NCBI GenBank assembly: GCA_035288785.1
Contig: DATDZF010000009.1
Location: 1 to 64,000, forward strand
Reading direction: 5' to 3'
Length of the DNA stretch: 64,000 nt
DNA from: JACRGC01 sp035288785
GTDB lineage: Archaea; Micrarchaeota; Micrarchaeia; Norongarragalinales; SBBD01
The translations under genes and the position numbers were made by a program. Below the pieces are notes generated by a model. The model was not told the origin of the DNA. It did not search any database and saw only the letters and a program-made list of their open reading frames with translations. Of the stretch, positions 8,923 through 17,688 are shown piece by piece; the stretch's first letter is position 1; the number at the start of each line of letters is the position of its first letter.

Positions 8923-10101
8923 ATGCCCCCACTCGAAAGAGACGTGATTTTTTCTAAAATTTTCAATGATGAACAGCGCAGGCTCCACCGGGAACTTAAC
9001 CGGTTTTCGAGGAGGCACATCGCCCCATTCCTTGTGGAGATGAACGAGAGGGAAGAGGTATCACCGGAGCTGATCAAAAGGCTTCGGCGAAGGAAGCTCT
9101 TTGGGATCGGCATCCCGAAAAAGTACGGGGGCAGGGGCGGGGGCTTGGTCAGCGCATGCATCCGCGATGAAGCGCTAGGGTATGGCTCCGGGGCCGTTGG
9201 TCTTCTGGTAGGTGTTCCTGCTGGCGTTGCCGCGAGCACCATCCTGTTTGCGGGGACGGAAAAGCAAAAGCAGAATTGGGTAAGGCAGATTGCTGCGGGA
9301 ACCATAGCAACTTTCCAGCTAACAGAGCCAGACAGGGGAAGCGATACCGACGTGCAATCCACAGTAAGGTTCACCGGAAGGGACGCCACGCTCAATGGGA
9401 ACAAGGTATTCGTAACCAACGGCAAATTGGGCAAATTCGGGGTGGTAATTGCGCGAACCCCTCACCCTACAATAAAGGATAAGTTCCAGAATGTTGCGGT
9501 CATCGTGCCCGACATAGAAAAGTACATTGGGGAAAAGCATGGAAGGAAGATGGGGCTCAAAGCCTCACATACGAGCATTTTCCATTATGTCGATACGCCG
9601 CTCTCCTTCAAGCACGTGCTGGGCTTGAAGAGGGGGATTGGGATTGGCAGAAAAGCGGCATTCATGGCGCTGGATAAAAGCAGGGTGACGCTATCTGCAA
9701 TTGCGCTCGGGATGGCAAGGCGCGCATATGACGAGACCCTTGCCCATTACAAGGGGCAAGTCGCACGGAGGGAGCTCTCAGATGAGCAAATGGAATACCG
9801 CAGCAGCCTGATTGGGAAAATGAATAAGGATATTCAGGCAATGCGGAGGCTGGTCTACACGGTTGCCGCGGAGTACGCCCCAACACGAGATTTTTCTGGC
9901 AAATCCATTGGCACGAAAATATTCGCATCCGAGACCCTGAACAAAATCATACAGAACGGATTGAAGGTAATTGGCGCGCCAGCCTATACTGAAAACCACC
10001 CGTTGGGCGTGCTATCTAATGACGCCAAAGTGTTCGAGATTTTCGAGGGAGCAAATGAGGCGATTTTGGCCGCCCTGGCAAGGCAATTGACTGAAAAATA
10101 A
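8923..10101 (+). CDS. Acyl-CoA dehydrogenase family flavoprotein
   Basis: 392 residues from ATG 8923. The domain order is that of acyl-CoA dehydrogenases: an N-terminal helical part with GIPKKYGGRG, a middle beta domain with ATFQLTEPDRGSDT (FAD/substrate contacts) and KVFVTNGKLGKFGVVIARTP, and a C-terminal four-helix bundle with KSRVTLSAIALGMARRAYDE. The catalytic base is conserved in VFEIFEGANEAI. These enzymes oxidise acyl-CoA thioesters and pass electrons to an electron-transfer flavoprotein. No other beta-oxidation gene and no ETF gene is present in the window. ATG 8923 is preferred over 8698, which lies within 5S rRNA. The substrate cannot be predicted. Confidence 0.88.
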   Translation: MPPLERDVIFSKIFNDEQRRLHRELNRFSRRHIAPFLVEMNEREEVSPELIKRLRRRKLFGIGIPKKYGGRGGGLVSACIRDEALGYGSGAVGLLVGVPAGVAASTILFAGTEKQKQNWVRQIAAGTIATFQLTEPDRGSDTDVQSTVRFTGRDATLNGNKVFVTNGKLGKFGVVIARTPHPTIKDKFQNVAVIVPDIEKYIGEKHGRKMGLKASHTSIFHYVDTPLSFKHVLGLKRGIGIGRKAAFMALDKSRVTLSAIALGMARRAYDETLAHYKGQVARRELSDEQMEYRSSLIGKMNKDIQAMRRLVYTVAAEYAPTRDFSGKSIGTKIFASETLNKIIQNGLKVIGAPAYTENHPLGVLSNDAKVFEIFEGANEAILAALARQLTEK

Positions 10102-10111
10102 TTTTGCAATG

Positions 10112-10174
10112 GGAGGGGTTGGGCAATTGGTAAGAACAGGGTGCACCAGAAACCCGGAGTTTCCGGGCATGCCT
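10112..10174 (+). repeat. Dispersed intergenic repeat, copy A
   Basis: This 63-base stretch between the convergent acyl-CoA dehydrogenase and PCNA genes is related to 17774-17833. Shared blocks in the same order are GGAGGGG, GGGCAA, TA, CCAGAAACCC, GAGTTTC and GGGCATGC. Differences lie in the spacers and are partly compensatory around the hairpin CCAGAAA/TTTCTGG of copy B. Here the same part can fold as CCCGG/CCGGG. It may be a terminator for the convergent genes, or a member of a small repeat family. Confidence 0.65.
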
Positions 10175-10214
10175 TGTAAGTAACGGAATCAAGAGCATTC
10201 TTCATTTTGGGTTT

Positions 10215-10970
10215 TTATGCGGATTCCACCCTTGGCGCAAGGAAGAACACGAACTCCGCCTCGGAAATCTTGTAGGAGAGCCGGATTGGCTTGTTGGTTC
10301 CGAACTCTATGTGTACTGGCTCGGCTTCAATGGCTGCGCGGGTCATCTTGTCCAGGTATTCCGCAGGGTACATCGCCTTGGTGGCAGATGCCGCCTTGAC
10401 CTCCAGGTCCTTGAGGGTCTTCGTATTGTTCTCTACCTTCAGGTCCCCTGAATCGCCGTGCGCCTCTATGTTGAACTGGCCATCCTGTGCTTCCATCTGC
10501 AGGTGGGATGAAACTAGCACCACATCCTTGAGCATTTCCTTGAAATGGCCCGCCTTGATCTTGACAGCTGTCTCGAGCTGCACCTTGGGCTCTTTTGGGA
10601 TGGACGAATCGCGCAAATCAAGCAGCGGGAGCTTGAAATCGCGCTTGGAATCGCCCGCAAAATCAATGAGCAGCCTATTGCCCTCCTTCTCGTCAAAAAC
10701 AATGGTGACTTTCTCGGAGCCCTTGCTCCTTGAAAGCACTTTTGAAAGGTCCTGCAGGTTCAGTGAAATCGTCCGTGGCTCGTCCACATCGAAGGACGCA
10801 AACGCATGCCCCTTTGGCAGCCTGAAATCAACCATCGCTATCTGCGAGGGGTCAAGTGAGCGCAGGTGGATCCCTTCCTTTGAAATCTCGAAGCTGCCCT
10901 CATCTATCAGGTTGCCAACAGCGTCAATGCACTGCTTGAAGAATCGCGCATCCTTGAATGAGAATTCCAT
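10215..10970 (-). CDS. pcn: DNA polymerase sliding clamp PCNA
   Basis: 251 residues from ATG 10970, the usual length of PCNA. It forms the trimeric clamp that tethers replicative polymerase, FEN1 and ligase. Visible family marks are the start MEFSFKDARFFKQCIDAVGNLI, then SKEGIHLRSLDPSQIAMVDFRLP near 30-50, the interdomain region around LRDSSIPKEPKVQLE, and the C-terminal KPIRLSYKISEAEFVFFLAPRVESA. GGGGGTT precedes the start. It points toward the acyl-CoA dehydrogenase gene (convergent). A 264-residue version starting at 11009 is not needed. Only one copy is seen in the window. Confidence 0.95.
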   Translation of the reverse strand: MEFSFKDARFFKQCIDAVGNLIDEGSFEISKEGIHLRSLDPSQIAMVDFRLPKGHAFASFDVDEPRTISLNLQDLSKVLSRSKGSEKVTIVFDEKEGNRLLIDFAGDSKRDFKLPLLDLRDSSIPKEPKVQLETAVKIKAGHFKEMLKDVVLVSSHLQMEAQDGQFNIEAHGDSGDLKVENNTKTLKDLEVKAASATKAMYPAEYLDKMTRAAIEAEPVHIEFGTNKPIRLSYKISEAEFVFFLAPRVESA

Positions 10971-11122
10971 AACCCCCACACCCCTTGCTTGAAAAGAATA
11001 CAAAAGCATTCCCGATGAAAGTTATTAAAGATTTGGCTTTGATGGGGATTGCAAATCAGGTGGGGCGATTTAGTTTAATTGCGGAAGTTGCGGATGGGAA
11101 ACTCCGAACAATTGCGGTCCAA

Positions 11123-12475
11123 TCATATTTTCCCGAACTTCAGCTCCCTCCCCTCGCCCATCCTTGCAAGCACGCTCTCGCCATCATATGCGATTTTACC
11201 GGCCAGGATGGTCTTCCGGATTCTCCCCCGCACCTCCATGCCATCATACGGCGACCACTTGCATTTTGTGAACAGCTTATCATTCGAGATCCTGGTTTTC
11301 GCCTTCATGTCAATTAGCACAAGGTCCGCATCCCTCCCGACTGCAATTGCGCCCTTGTTGTAGATCTTGAAAACCCTTGAAGGCGCAGTGGAATAGAGCA
11401 AAACCACCTTTTGGAGGGGCAACCTCTTCTTGTTCACGGCATCAAGCATGAGCAGAAGCGCCGTGTCCAATTCCGGGATCCCGGAGGGCGCTTCCAAGTA
11501 GCCCTTTTCCTTTTCCTCCCGCAAATGGGGCGCATGGTCGGTTGCGAGCATGTCAATTTGGCCTTTTTGCACGGATTCCCATAGCCCGGCAACCTGCGCC
11601 TTGCTCCTTAGGGGGGGGTTTACCTTCGCGAAATTGCCGAGTTTTTTAGTAAGCGATTCGTCGAGGAATAAATGATGCGGCGAAACCTCGCAGCTAACTC
11701 TCAATTTCCGTTTCTTTGCCGAATCGATCAGATCAACTTCCTTTCTTGTGGAGACATGCGCAAAATGGAGCTTGGCGCTTGTTTTTGCAGCCGAGGCTAG
11801 CGCCCTTGCGACAGCCAATTCCGCAGCCATCTCGTTCCTAATCTTGGAATGCGAGGAAGCGGAAGGGTGCGCATTGCTCGATACCCCCGGCTTTGGCTCA
11901 GCCCCCCCATGCACCTTGGAAAAATGCCGGATCGCACCCTCATCTTCCGCGTGCAGGGTGATGGTTTTCTTGAAGGTTGCAAGGTGGCGGTAAAATGAGG
12001 AGAAATCATCAATAAGCAAGGAGCCGGTTGAGGAGCCCATGTAAATCTTGAGGGAGGCAATGGATGGATCAATGGCGGCAAGCTTTGTTTCCTCGAAATT
12101 ATCGCCCGTTGCACCGAAATGGAAGCCGTAGTTGCATACGGCCTTTTTCGTTGCAACGAATTTTTTGGCACCCAGATTCTGGATTGAAATTGTGGGCAGT
12201 GAATTATTGGGCATGTCTATGACGGAAGTAACGCCTCCGGCAATGGCAGCGCTGGTCCCGGAGAAATAATCCTCCTTGGGAATTTCCCTGAAATCGCGAA
12301 GGTGGACGTGCGCATCGACCATTCCCGGAAGGATGAACAATCCGGTGGCATCAATTGTTTCCTCCCCGGGCACATAGATGCTTTTTGCGATTTTCCGGAT
12401 CCTGCCCAATTCCAGATAGAGGTCCGCCTTTTGCAATCCGGCGGCGTTCACGATGGTGCCGTTCTTGATTAGCAT
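11123..12475 (-). CDS. pyrC: Dihydroorotase
   Basis: About 450 residues. It catalyses the reversible cyclisation of carbamoyl aspartate to dihydroorotate in UMP synthesis. The metal-binding DAHVHLRD is at about residue 51 of this start, preceded by LFILPGMV. Further ligands are seen in LKIYMGSSTG, TLHAEDE, LHFAHVSTRKEVDLI and ATDHAPHLREEK, as in the type I (class I) enzymes. The start is uncertain: ATG 12475 begins MLIKNGTIVNA, the usual N-terminus, while a TTG at 12502 would add nine residues. It is the last gene of a pyrD-pyrK-pyrC run. Confidence 0.92.
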   Translation of the reverse strand: MLIKNGTIVNAAGLQKADLYLELGRIRKIAKSIYVPGEETIDATGLFILPGMVDAHVHLRDFREIPKEDYFSGTSAAIAGGVTSVIDMPNNSLPTISIQNLGAKKFVATKKAVCNYGFHFGATGDNFEETKLAAIDPSIASLKIYMGSSTGSLLIDDFSSFYRHLATFKKTITLHAEDEGAIRHFSKVHGGAEPKPGVSSNAHPSASSHSKIRNEMAAELAVARALASAAKTSAKLHFAHVSTRKEVDLIDSAKKRKLRVSCEVSPHHLFLDESLTKKLGNFAKVNPPLRSKAQVAGLWESVQKGQIDMLATDHAPHLREEKEKGYLEAPSGIPELDTALLLMLDAVNKKRLPLQKVVLLYSTAPSRVFKIYNKGAIAVGRDADLVLIDMKAKTRISNDKLFTKCKWSPYDGMEVRGRIRKTILAGKIAYDGESVLARMGEGRELKFGKI

Positions 12476-12514
12476 TGAATCGGAAATAGGAATGGGCTCC
12501 AAGGTTATTTATTA

Positions 12515-13330
12515 CTACCATTTGACTTTTTTCCCGCCCTTGCCGCGGTGGAAATTGCCCCAATCCTCGATATCTTCAAGCAGGGAAGCATCCAGTACCG
12601 GGCCGTCCCTGCAGGACATGTAACCGCCAATGGTGCATGCACCGCAAACCCCAACTCCGCATTTCATGAAGCGCTCTGCAGAAACAAAGCAGGGGATGCC
12701 GTGCTTTTTTGCCAGTTTTGAGAGGTGGAACATCATCTTTTCTGGCCCGCAGGAATAAATGGCATCGAATTTGGTTTTTGAAATGAGCGATTCTGCGAGT
12801 TGCACGGCATTGCCCTTAAAACCCCTGCTTCCATCGTCCGTTGAAACATGCACTTCGCACCCTTCCTTTTCAAGGCGTTTTTCAAACAACAAGTCTTTCT
12901 CATTTTTTGCGCCAACAATTGCAACGCATTTGACGCCGCCCTTCTTTTTCGCCTCTTGCGCAAGGAATCTTAAGGGGACGACGCCGTATCCTCCCCCAAC
13001 CAGAAGGATATTTTTGCCTTTCAGCTCGAATGAAGTCCCATATGGGCCGCTTACCCCTACCCTATCGCCAACCTTCAATTCCGCCAATTTATTGCTGAAG
13101 GGGCCAACTGCCGCAAAGGAAATCGAGAATGGTTCGCAGGAATTGATGCTCATGGGCTTCTCATCAACGGAGGGAAGCCATATCATCGCGAATTGGCCGG
13201 GAAGGGATGGCAAGTCCTCCTTGAAGAAGAAGGTTTTAACCCGGTAGTTCTCGGTTTCAATTTTGGAGACTGTGAACGGAGCAGGGATTTTGGGAGGAAA
13301 TTTGTAGCCGGATGTTGCGGATTTTTCCAT
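12515..13330 (-). CDS. pyrK: Dihydroorotate dehydrogenase electron-transfer subunit
   Basis: 271 residues. PyrK carries FAD and a 2Fe-2S cluster and passes electrons from dihydroorotate dehydrogenase class 1B to NAD. The FAD/NAD-binding oxidoreductase fold is visible from the N-terminal beta barrel (PGQFAMIWLP near 43) through GPYGTSFEL, LLVGGGYGVVPLRFLA and IYSCGPEKMM. The C-terminus holds the cluster cysteines in CGVGVCGACTIGG followed by a fourth in SCRDGPV. It lies between pyrD (46 bases upstream) and pyrC. The pairing with PyrD shows that the dehydrogenase is the NAD-linked 1B type. Confidence 0.92.
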   Translation of the reverse strand: MEKSATSGYKFPPKIPAPFTVSKIETENYRVKTFFFKEDLPSLPGQFAMIWLPSVDEKPMSINSCEPFSISFAAVGPFSNKLAELKVGDRVGVSGPYGTSFELKGKNILLVGGGYGVVPLRFLAQEAKKKGGVKCVAIVGAKNEKDLLFEKRLEKEGCEVHVSTDDGSRGFKGNAVQLAESLISKTKFDAIYSCGPEKMMFHLSKLAKKHGIPCFVSAERFMKCGVGVCGACTIGGYMSCRDGPVLDASLLEDIEDWGNFHRGKGGKKVKW

Positions 13331-13376
13331 GTTAATTATCAGCCGTTCTTTTCGTTTTCATCAGCCGTTGCTTCGT

Positions 13377-14300
13377 TTACCCATGCGCAGCGCCAATCAG
13401 CTCCTTTGCTGAATCATATCCGTTCTTTTGCATCCATTCCTCCATTTCATCGCAAATGAGCTTGAATGCATCAATCCCGCGGTAATAGGTTGCGGTCCCA
13501 ACTCCTACAGCGGCTGCGCCGGCCATGAGCATCTCTATTGCGTCCTTTCCGTTTGTGACGCCCCCTGTGCCGATTATGGGGATTTTTACTGCCCCGAAGC
13601 ATTGGTAGACGCATTTGAGCGCTATTGGCTTTATGGCGGGCCCGGAAACGCCCCCGAATTTGTTGTGCAGAATGGGTTTTTTGAATTCGGGGGATATCAG
13701 CATGCCACCGGCAGTGTTTATGGCGGTAATTCCATCCGCGCCTGCCTTTTCAGCAGCAACCGCAAGGTCAGCAATGTTGGGGACATTGGGGGATAATTTT
13801 GCAAAGATGGGGATTTTGGTGTTCTTTTTGGCAATTTGCACAGTTTCCGCAATGAGTGCCGGGTCCGAGGCGAAATCATGGTACTTCTCGAAGCCCTTCC
13901 CGCCCAAATGGGGGCATGAAAGGTCAAGCTCAATTAGGTGGGGTGAACCGGTCGAGATGCGCTTCACAACTTCACCGAACCTTTCGGGAGAATTCTCGAA
14001 AACGGAGCCGATGATGATTGCCTTGGTCTTCTTGCGGAGCGTTTGGAGCTCCTCAATCTCACTTTCCACGCCCGCATTGGCAAGCCCAATGGCATTCAGC
14101 ATGAAATTCTCATTCGCTAGCACCGTGGGGTTGTTGTAGCCCTCCCTTCCCTCGAGGTTACAGCTTTTAGTGGTGACAGCGCCAGCCCCGGACTTGGCGA
14201 CCCTATCCAAAGAGGCCCAATCCAAACCTAAAAAACCAGAAGCAAGTACGGTAGGATTTGCAAGTTTATGTCCGCACAACTCCGTCTGCAGATTTACCAT
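13377..14300 (-). CDS. pyrD: Dihydroorotate dehydrogenase, class 1B catalytic subunit
   Basis: 307 residues, the standard size. FMN-dependent oxidation of dihydroorotate to orotate. Visible marks are PTVLASGFLGLDW near 16, TTKSCNLEGREGYNNP near 43, the catalytic cysteine in LIELDLSCPHLGGKG (serine in class 2), and the FMN phosphate site IIGTGGVTNGKDAIEMLMAGA near the C-terminus. It is the first gene of pyrD-pyrK-pyrC on the minus strand; pyrE is separate at 49860. Upstream, toward 14456, lies a short gap with AT-rich sequence likely to hold the promoter. Confidence 0.94.
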   Translation of the reverse strand: MVNLQTELCGHKLANPTVLASGFLGLDWASLDRVAKSGAGAVTTKSCNLEGREGYNNPTVLANENFMLNAIGLANAGVESEIEELQTLRKKTKAIIIGSVFENSPERFGEVVKRISTGSPHLIELDLSCPHLGGKGFEKYHDFASDPALIAETVQIAKKNTKIPIFAKLSPNVPNIADLAVAAEKAGADGITAINTAGGMLISPEFKKPILHNKFGGVSGPAIKPIALKCVYQCFGAVKIPIIGTGGVTNGKDAIEMLMAGAAAVGVGTATYYRGIDAFKLICDEMEEWMQKNGYDSAKELIGAAHG

Positions 14301-14456
14301 AGAATCAGGAATAATTTATCGAAATGCTGATTTTAAAGGGGTTGGTTTGGAAACCTTGCAGGTAAGGGCGAGGAATTGGTTGGGAATGGAAAACGCGCAA
14401 AATCCTCCGTATCGCTGCTTGCTGCAACTAAGCCACAAAAAAAAGAAAAAAGCCGG

Positions 14457-16784
14457 CTACTTTTGCGCCGGAGCCGTGCTCGTGCTGGTCCAGGCGATGT
14501 CATCACCGTTGGCAACGAGCTGGTAGTACTTCTTTACGATTACCGGCGGATAGTAAAACACAGCCGAGGTGGGCGAGATGCTATGGAATTCGGTTCCCCG
14601 GTAGGAAGTATAGCCGATTTCTTTAGTGGCAAAATTCTCGTTGCCCAGATAGCTATAACCTATTTTATCGACTGTTGAAGAACCAATTACGTTCACGAAT
14701 TGCCTTAAATTCTTGTCGTAAAGTATGTTCAAGTGCCAGTTGCTGTAATGGGTGAAGACATTGCCAGCCTCCGTATCCGATATCTTTTCCGGTATTTTTA
14801 TCGCAACGCCATTAGGGATGCTGAAGTCGAAGTATATGTCGGCTCTTTCATCGGTGCGATAGTGATAGAAGGCATAATTGAAACCGCCATATTTGATGTA
14901 ACCACTTGAGTCCAGATAGAAGATGCCGCCGGGGGTAAGCGGGCCGTATCCGCAGCTCGTTCCATTGCCAGAGCCATTGCCACCAGTCATGTTCGAGCAG
15001 CTGTAACCCGATCCATTGACGACCACATAGACGTCGGGAACCGACCTTCCGGGGAATTGGAAGGCATTGCTTAATCCGGAGACTATGTAGATGAAATCGC
15101 CATTTATCGAGCCATCGATAGTGGTCAGGGTTATGCTCCTTTGGACTGTGAACTGGAGCGTATCTGCCACCATTGTTGGGCCATCGCCAACATATTTGAA
15201 CGAGAATCCCATCGGGTACTTGATAATGCCAATTTTCTCCCCGGCATTAAGGGTCTGGGAGATCGGAATCTTGTAGGTCTGGTCGAGGTCATTGTAGATT
15301 CGGATAGCTGAAATGGATTCGGAGCCATCCGGATTGGAAAGATAGTATGTGAGCGAGTTCCTGCCATCCTTCACAAAATAACCATCGATATCCAAATAGT
15401 AGATGTCGCCCATGGTGCTATTGGAATTGTTTGAAAGTGGGCTTACCATATAGTAAATGTCGTTAACCTTCCTTTCGCCGAAACGAAATACCTCGGGTTT
15501 TTGGGCAACAGCTAGCATAATGTCGCCGGTAATTGTTGTCCCATCCTTGAAGGTCATGGAGTAGGCTTTGAGCAAGGAGAAGGATACTACATCAGCGCCG
15601 GGGTCATATTTCACATTGCCTCCTGTTGAGCTTTTTTGGTAAAGGCCATTTGCATCAAGGTAATAGATTTCGGATGGCGCCCTAACCCTGAAAAGGATTT
15701 CATCAACAATCCGTGAGCCAAAATTGAACGCATTATTCTGGGCGGAATCCACAACGACAAAATCATCGGTAAGTGTTGAGCCGTCCGACAAGGCTATTGC
15801 CATGGATTTTTTGACTCCAAGGCTCCAAGGATCGTATGCGGCAGGCAGAATGTAACGGTCAGACACGATATTGTTATACCAATTCTTAGCTGCGCCGGGT
15901 TGATTGACTATCTCAACCTCATAGCCATTTTTCAGGAACATGGTTTTTCCATCCTCACGGACAAGCTTCAGGTTGATGATTGAGCCGCCTTCGAGCCAGT
16001 AGTCCCGGACATACCACGATGAGCCCAAAACCCAGATCTTGAGGTTGGAATTCTTAAGCTGCTGTGCAGCCGGGCAATTGGATGCGCTTTTTGTGAGATC
16101 AAAGCAAAGCGGCAATGGCTGGTTGAACATCGCCACATAGCCGGTCTTGGCATATTTTGCCTGAACCGCTTTTACCGTTTCATCGTAGGAGGTGTAGGCG
16201 AAAAGGAGTGCATGGTTCTCTTCCGTCACGGATAGTCCGTTTCCGGAATAAATGAGGCCATTATTCGGGAGTGAAAGTGGTTGCGCCAAGGAAGCTTTCA
16301 GGTATTTTGGCCCCATGTTCGGTAAAAAGTAGCTAACGCCGCTTCCAAAACGTGATGTTTCTGTTGTGTACCTGACGCTGTCGGGCTGGTAATCGAGATC
16401 GTCATGGATGTAGGTGCTCATTTGATAGGGTTGGGGGGCAAAACAGGTGCCGCCGGTCTGTGGGATTTGGCCTGCCGGGCAGCCGCATTTGATCGAATTC
16501 GAAACGAGCTGGCCAGAGGAGGTGCAGAATTTGGGCTTTGCCTTGGAGCAGGAGTTGAGCTTTGTTGCATAAACATCATTGCAGGAAGTCTTAGCAGGGC
16601 CAAGAGTAGCTGCAACTTTTGCTCCGCCGCCGATTGCCTCCCCATAGATGTTGCCGGAGGCAAGGGGGCCGCTGGCATCAGTAGGCTGCTTTGACATGAA
16701 AATGACGGCTACTAGCAATGCAACTGCAATGCAGGCAATGACGAACCAGTAATTCGGGGCAGACTCCTTGCTTTTCCTTACCAT
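14457..16784 (-). CDS. Large repeat-containing membrane-anchored surface protein
   Basis: 775 residues. An N-terminal anchor (residues 12-30, YWFVIACIAVALLVAVIFM) places the rest outside. A cysteine-rich stretch follows (about residues 66-112, eight cysteines), then a long beta-rich region with at least three related units. Each unit has a [DT]-G-[ST]-x-x-x-[DG]-D start, an F-x-F-[GP]-x-R-x-V or equivalent strand, and an IYYLD-x-[DN]-G[YL] motif (SEIYYLDANGLY, GDIYYLDIDGYF, GGIFYLDSSGYI). Start ATG 16784 has AAGGTGAT upstream. It might be an S-layer, adhesin or pilus-tip component, but no known domain was recognised. Standing alone between pyrD and a YggS gene, it gives no operon clue. Confidence 0.85.
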   Translation of the reverse strand: MVRKSKESAPNYWFVIACIAVALLVAVIFMSKQPTDASGPLASGNIYGEAIGGGAKVAATLGPAKTSCNDVYATKLNSCSKAKPKFCTSSGQLVSNSIKCGCPAGQIPQTGGTCFAPQPYQMSTYIHDDLDYQPDSVRYTTETSRFGSGVSYFLPNMGPKYLKASLAQPLSLPNNGLIYSGNGLSVTEENHALLFAYTSYDETVKAVQAKYAKTGYVAMFNQPLPLCFDLTKSASNCPAAQQLKNSNLKIWVLGSSWYVRDYWLEGGSIINLKLVREDGKTMFLKNGYEVEIVNQPGAAKNWYNNIVSDRYILPAAYDPWSLGVKKSMAIALSDGSTLTDDFVVVDSAQNNAFNFGSRIVDEILFRVRAPSEIYYLDANGLYQKSSTGGNVKYDPGADVVSFSLLKAYSMTFKDGTTITGDIMLAVAQKPEVFRFGERKVNDIYYMVSPLSNNSNSTMGDIYYLDIDGYFVKDGRNSLTYYLSNPDGSESISAIRIYNDLDQTYKIPISQTLNAGEKIGIIKYPMGFSFKYVGDGPTMVADTLQFTVQRSITLTTIDGSINGDFIYIVSGLSNAFQFPGRSVPDVYVVVNGSGYSCSNMTGGNGSGNGTSCGYGPLTPGGIFYLDSSGYIKYGGFNYAFYHYRTDERADIYFDFSIPNGVAIKIPEKISDTEAGNVFTHYSNWHLNILYDKNLRQFVNVIGSSTVDKIGYSYLGNENFATKEIGYTSYRGTEFHSISPTSAVFYYPPVIVKKYYQLVANGDDIAWTSTSTAPAQK

Positions 16785-16937
16785 TCGATCACCTTAAAAT
16801 GCGGGTTGAAAGGTGAAAGATTGGGCGGTATTTAAGGATTGCGGTTGATTTTTGAAACTGAATGGCGGATTTTTTGGGAAATTGCGAACATGCAGCCAAG
16901 ATGTGCTAAGGAATCTTTGCAGCATATTTTTGAATCC

Positions 16938-17648
16938 TTACCTTTTCCCAAATAATGCAGCGCCAATCCTAACCATAGTGGCGCCTTCCTCAATTGCAAC
17001 CAAGTAGTCCTGCGACATTCCCATTGAAAGCTCTGGGAGTGAATGATGAAAAGTGGCTTGGAGATGCTTTTGCAGAAGGCATAGCTTTTGGAAGATCGGC
17101 CGGGAACGCTCGGGATCCCCGCTTAACGGCGCAATTGTCATCAAACCCGTAATTTGAAGGTGTGGTAGAAGGAGCAATGTTTGGAAATTCGCAAGCAGGT
17201 CCGCTTCATGGAACCCGGCTTTCGATCCCTCCCTAGAGACATTAACCTGAAGGAGCGCTTTTTGCCTCTTACCCTGCTTTCCGGCCTCCGAATTTATTTT
17301 TTCCGCCAATTTCAGGGAATCGATGGAGTGGATCCACTCGAAGAGCTCAACGGCCTTTTTCACCTTGTTGGTCTGGAGCCTTCCCATGAAATGCCAATTT
17401 ACGGAATAGTTGGGCGGCAGTGAATTTGAGACAATTATCTTCCTTTCCGCTTCCTGCACCTTGCTTTCGCCAAAATCAGTGATTCCCAAAGCGAATGCCT
17501 CCCTGATTGCGGCCTGATGCTGGTTTTTCGTTACTGCAATGAGAATGACTGATGCGGGATTGCGCTTGGCATTTTGACAGGCAATTGCAATATTTCGCCT
17601 TACCAGCTCGAGGTTTACTTCAATCGGCGTTCCATTTTCCTTAAGCAT
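16938..17648 (-). CDS. YggS/PLPBP family pyridoxal phosphate-binding protein
   Basis: 236 residues. The fold-type III PLP barrel is shown by LIAVTKNQ (the PLP lysine at about residue 42), FGESKVQEAERK, WHFMGRLQTNK, HSIDSLKLAEKIN, LLQVNVSREGSKAGF, LQITGLMTIAP, LSMGMSQDYLVAIEEGATMVRIGAALFG. These proteins have no known catalytic activity and act in PLP homeostasis. They are widespread in bacteria and eukaryotes and less so in archaea. It is transcribed away from the structured region at 17689-17898. Confidence 0.92.
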   Translation of the reverse strand: MLKENGTPIEVNLELVRRNIAIACQNAKRNPASVILIAVTKNQHQAAIREAFALGITDFGESKVQEAERKIIVSNSLPPNYSVNWHFMGRLQTNKVKKAVELFEWIHSIDSLKLAEKINSEAGKQGKRQKALLQVNVSREGSKAGFHEADLLANFQTLLLLPHLQITGLMTIAPLSGDPERSRPIFQKLCLLQKHLQATFHHSLPELSMGMSQDYLVAIEEGATMVRIGAALFGKR

Positions 17649-17688
17649 AAAAGAAGATAGGGAAAAAGGGTTATTATTAACATTCAGA

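Noticed and set aside
10985..11317. A 110-residue plus-strand frame beginning MKVIKDLAL between PCNA and dihydroorotase
   Set aside because: Its second half is antisense to the firm dihydroorotase gene, and its sequence shows no domain, ribosome binding site or consistent codon use.
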